Shown here: positions 62,463-64,000 of the stretch, piece after piece | How the letters are laid out: every line of letters begins with the position of its first letter | How positions within the stretch are numbered: the first letter of the stretch is position 1 | DNA from: Arthrobacter globiformis | GTDB taxonomy: Bacteria > Actinomycetota > Actinomycetes > Actinomycetales > Micrococcaceae | DNA length: 64,000 nucleotides | Assembly: GCF_003261175.1 (NCBI RefSeq) | Contig: NZ_QLNP01000096.1 | Span: 1-64,000 of the forward strand | Direction: 5' to 3' | Made by a program: the position numbers and the translations under genes | The notes under the pieces: generated by a model | The model's input: only the letters and a program-made list of their open reading frames with translations | What the model was told of the DNA's origin: nothing | The model's database searches: none

Positions 62463-62579
62463 GTTGCCGGAAAAGCCGCAGGACCTGAGGACGCGTTGCC
62501 GGAAAAGCCGCAGGACCTGAGGACGCGTTGCCAGAAAAGCCGCAGGACCTGAGGACGCGTTGCCAGAAAAGCCGCAGGA
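62463..62579. repeat. 32-bp tandem repeat, about 3.7 copies
   Basis: Copies begin at 62463, 62495, 62527 and 62559 (the last covers 21 bp). The unit starts GTTGCC(G/A)GAAAAGCCGCAGG and ends with GACCTGAGGACGC. The first two copies have G and the last two A at the seventh base; otherwise they look identical. There are no spacers between copies, and no frame reads as a protein. Confidence 0.92.
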
Positions 62580-62619
62580 AGAGAGAACCCCGAAGAAGCA
62601 GTAGACCCGGGAACGAAAA

Positions 62620-62651
62620 AACCCCGCTGTTCCTGATGGAACAGCGGGGTT
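62620..62651 (-). terminator. terminator of the Glu-Asp-Phe tRNA cluster
   Basis: AACCCCGCTGTTCC at 62620-62633 pairs perfectly with 62638-62651 around a TGAT loop. On the minus strand the stem is followed by a T-run from the A-run at 62616-62620. It lies 5 nt past the tRNA-Phe CCA. Confidence 0.93.
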
Positions 62652-62656
62652 CTAGC

Positions 62657-62732
62657 TGGTGGCTCCGACCGGCGTCGATCCGGTGACCTTTCGATTTTCA
62701 GTCGAACGCTCTACCAACTGAGCTACAGAGCC
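62657..62732 (-). tRNA. tRNA-Phe (GAA)
   Basis: Read on the minus strand the gene begins GGCTCTGTAGCTCAGTTGG and folds into a full cloverleaf. The anticodon loop CTGAAAA contains GAA. The acceptor stem GGCTCTG pairs with CGGAGCC, the discriminator is A, and the CCA end is encoded (62657-62659). Confidence 0.97.
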
Positions 62733-62780
62733 TAGGTGACGTGTCACCATGAATGCCGAAATTTCTTCCCGCAAACAAAG

Positions 62781-62854
62781 CGACCCTGACGGGACTTGAA
62801 CCCGCGACCTCCGCCGTGACAGGGCGGCGCGCTAACCAACTGCGCTACAGGGCC
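62781..62854 (-). tRNA. tRNA-Asp (GTC)
   Basis: Read on the minus strand the gene begins GGCCCTGTAGCGCAGTTGG. The anticodon stem CCGCC/GGCGG holds the loop CTGTCAC with GTC. The T arm GCGGGTTCAAGTCCCGT is standard. The discriminator is G and CCA is not encoded. Confidence 0.96.
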
Positions 62855-62948
62855 TTGCTATTTCTTGCTTTCCGCAGTATTGCTACCGCGTTTTTTCAAG
62901 GACTCCAGCCTACCAGACTTTCTTGCCTGCTTTGACCACTTCCTTGCG

Positions 62949-63021
62949 TACCCCCAACGGGATTCGAACCCGTGCCGCCGCCGTGAAAGGGCGGTGTCCT
63001 AGGCCGCTAGACGATGGGGGC
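62949..63021 (-). tRNA. tRNA-Glu (TTC)
   Basis: Read on the minus strand the gene begins GCCCCCATCGTCTAGCGGC. The anticodon loop CTTTCAC contains TTC; the T arm is ACGGGTTCGAATCCCGT. The acceptor GCCCCCA pairs with TGGGGGT (one G-T pair), discriminator A, no encoded CCA. It is the first gene of the three-tRNA cluster. Confidence 0.96.
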
Positions 63022-63262
63022 CTGGACTCAACTTGGTTGAACAAGGGCAAAAATAAAGGGCCGAAGCCTTTCGTTCTTGTCCTTTCGCGTTCCTCCGAAC
63101 TGGACCTGTAAAACTATAGAGCCTCTCCCCGGAATATCCAAAATCGGCCCGGAGCGCACCCAAACGGCAAGCAAACCGAGGCCCGCCACAATGGCAGCTT
63201 CTTGGCTAGACATGGCCGATTTCCGCCAGCCACCGCGCGGGGAACGGAGCTAGATTGGCACC

Positions 63263-64000
63263 ATGGCATCCACCGCCGGCACCAGCCCCCTCCAGCCCCA
63301 CTCCCCCGACGGCCCCTCCTCTGAAGGATCGGTGCCGGAAGGACCCGCTCCCAAAGGACCCGCTCCCCGGAAGCCCGCACCCTCCATGAACGCGCTGGGG
63401 GTCGCCGCCGTCGTGGTGACCGTGGTGCTCTGGGCCTCCGCTTTCGTGGGCATCCGCGCCGTCGGCCCAAGCTTCTCCCCCGGAGCCCTGACGCTGGGAC
63501 GGCTGGCGATTGCCGCCGTTGTGCTCGGCGCCGTGGTGCTCCCCAAGCTGCGGGCGCTGCCGCGGGGCCGCGAGTGGTGGCCGATCCTCGCCTACGGCGT
63601 CATGTGGTTCGGCGGGTACAACGTGGCACTCAACGCTGCGGAGCATTCGCTCGACGCCGGAACCAGCGCCCTGCTGATCAATGTGAACCCCATCCTGGTG
63701 GCCGTCATGGCTGGCATCATCCTCAAGGAGGGCTTTCCGCGCTGGCTGATCATCGGCAGCCTGGTGGCGTTTGGCGGAGTCGCGGTCATCGCATTGGGGT
63801 CGGGGACGCGTTCGACGGCGGACGTGGCAGGCGTGCTGCTTTGCCTCCTCGCTGCTGCACTCGCAGCGGTCAGCGTCATCATCCAGAAACCCGTGCTGCG
63901 GAAGTTCCCCGCCGGTCAGGCCACGTGGTTCGGGATCATGGTGGGCCTTGTCTGCTGCCTGCCTTTCGCCGGCCAGCTGGGACAGGAACTGCACGCGGCG
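63263..64000 (+). CDS. EamA/DMT-family transporter, truncated by the window end
   Basis: The frame is open from the ATG at 63263 to the edge (246 codons, no stop). After a Pro/Ser-rich N-terminal tail (about 1-40) come at least seven membrane segments: VAAVVVTVVLWASAFVGIRAVGP, LGRLAIAAVVLGAVVLP, YGVMWFGGYNVALNAAEHSLDAGTSALLINVNPILVAVMAGIIL and so on. That is the first EamA repeat and the start of the second. It probably exports an amino acid or metabolite. TAGATT lies 6 nt before the ATG with no ribosome binding site, so it is probably leaderless. Confidence 0.88.
   Translation, partial: MASTAGTSPLQPHSPDGPSSEGSVPEGPAPKGPAPRKPAPSMNALGVAAVVVTVVLWASAFVGIRAVGPSFSPGALTLGRLAIAAVVLGAVVLPKLRALPRGREWWPILAYGVMWFGGYNVALNAAEHSLDAGTSALLINVNPILVAVMAGIILKEGFPRWLIIGSLVAFGGVAVIALGSGTRSTADVAGVLLCLLAAALAAVSVIIQKPVLRKFPAGQATWFGIMVGLVCCLPFAGQLGQELHAA

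Larger units (their letters stand above)
61852..62656. other. 805-bp non-coding region between levansucrase and the tRNA cluster
   Basis: Holds, from left: the levansucrase leader (about 190 bp), AACGTT and LacI-type operators (62043-62120), palindrome D (62233-62298), a 32-bp tandem repeat (62463-62579), and the tRNA terminator (62620-62651). The open frames across it give low-complexity Arg/Pro products and are not called. A run of nine or so G at about 62443-62450 precedes the repeat. Confidence 0.7.

Noticed and set aside
62463-62579. Possible CRISPR array
   Set aside because: The 32-bp units are directly adjacent with no spacers, and there are no cas genes in the window.
62753-63111. 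Two short + strand frames (60 and 62 codons)
   Set aside because: They lie across tRNA-Asp and tRNA-Glu and read the tRNA sequence.
63206-63994. 262-codon minus-strand frame at the right end
   Set aside because: The opposite strand encodes a membrane transporter with clear hydrophobic segments from 63263 to the edge; the minus frame is rich in Asp/His/Gln with no features.

Overview
The window is GC-rich chromosome from a high-GC Gram-positive bacterium. The gene content (PurS/PurQ/PurL, DUF3151, the Asp23/AmaP cassette, ANTAR and ECF regulators, many GTG starts, many leaderless starts) and the protein sequences fit the Micrococcaceae, most likely an Arthrobacter or Pseudarthrobacter. That placement is from memory of the families, not from a database search. 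Nearly all of it looks like ordinary chromosome: there is no prophage, integrase, intact insertion sequence or CRISPR array.

Layout. 0-4 kb: purS-purQ-purL. 4-7.8 kb: an operon of small orphan proteins (DUF503, ABM monooxygenase, TPR, DUF1990, MmcQ/YjbR), a 2-oxoglutarate dioxygenase and a CoA-binding protein. 7.9-13.4 kb: a SAM riboswitch heading acetyl-CoA synthetase, SfnG dimethylsulfone monooxygenase, O-acetylhomoserine sulfhydrylase and a second CoA-binding protein, apparently a sulfur-to-methionine operon. 13.4-15.6 kb: an ECF sigma factor, a membrane partner that is probably its anti-sigma factor, and a secreted Ala/Pro-rich protein, with two copies of a shared promoter-plus-hairpin element. 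15.7-24.2 kb: purA, a uracil-DNA-glycosylase-like protein, DUF3151-fba, a nuclease-like protein bracketed by repeated palindromes, a SpoU methyltransferase, a HAD phosphatase, a Tat-exported hydrolase and pyrE. 24-31 kb: FAD monooxygenase, nadE, quinone oxidoreductase, a two-domain cupredoxin, and IclR divergent from a 3-oxoacid CoA-transferase. 31-35 kb: ankyrin lipoprotein, a secreted HbpS/GlcG-like haem-binding protein and a divergent two-component pair, an arrangement like HbpS-SenS-SenR of Streptomyces. 35-43 kb: dehydrogenase, cold-shock protein, DinB, an acyl-CoA dehydrogenase divergent from an acyl-CoA ligase with MarR, PAS-ANTAR, YegP, ArsR. 43-48.5 kb: valine catabolism (mmsA, hydrolase, mmsB, enoyl-CoA hydratase) ending in a membrane protein. 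48.6-57 kb: xthA, then a LacI-controlled sugar ABC transporter divergent from a GH13 glucosidase. 57-59.5 kb: Asp23/AmaP envelope operon. 60-62 kb: secreted levansucrase. 62.4-63 kb: 32-bp tandem repeats and a Glu-Asp-Phe tRNA cluster. A DMT transporter runs off the right end.

The best candidate for something undescribed is the ECF sigma locus at 13.36-15.55 kb. Two sites share a promoter-like GTAACC-N16-CGATTA followed by a 13-bp hairpin whose stem differs between copies by paired changes while its 12-nt loop is identical. One copy is the leader of the secreted protein; the other ends in a T-run and would yield only a very short RNA. Other points of note are the palindromes around the nuclease-like gene, the composition of the SAM-riboswitch operon, the haem-sensing module, a hairpin that would hide the ribosome binding site of a 12-codon leader ORF before the cold-shock gene, and eleven genes with TANNNT exactly 6 or 7 nt before the start codon.
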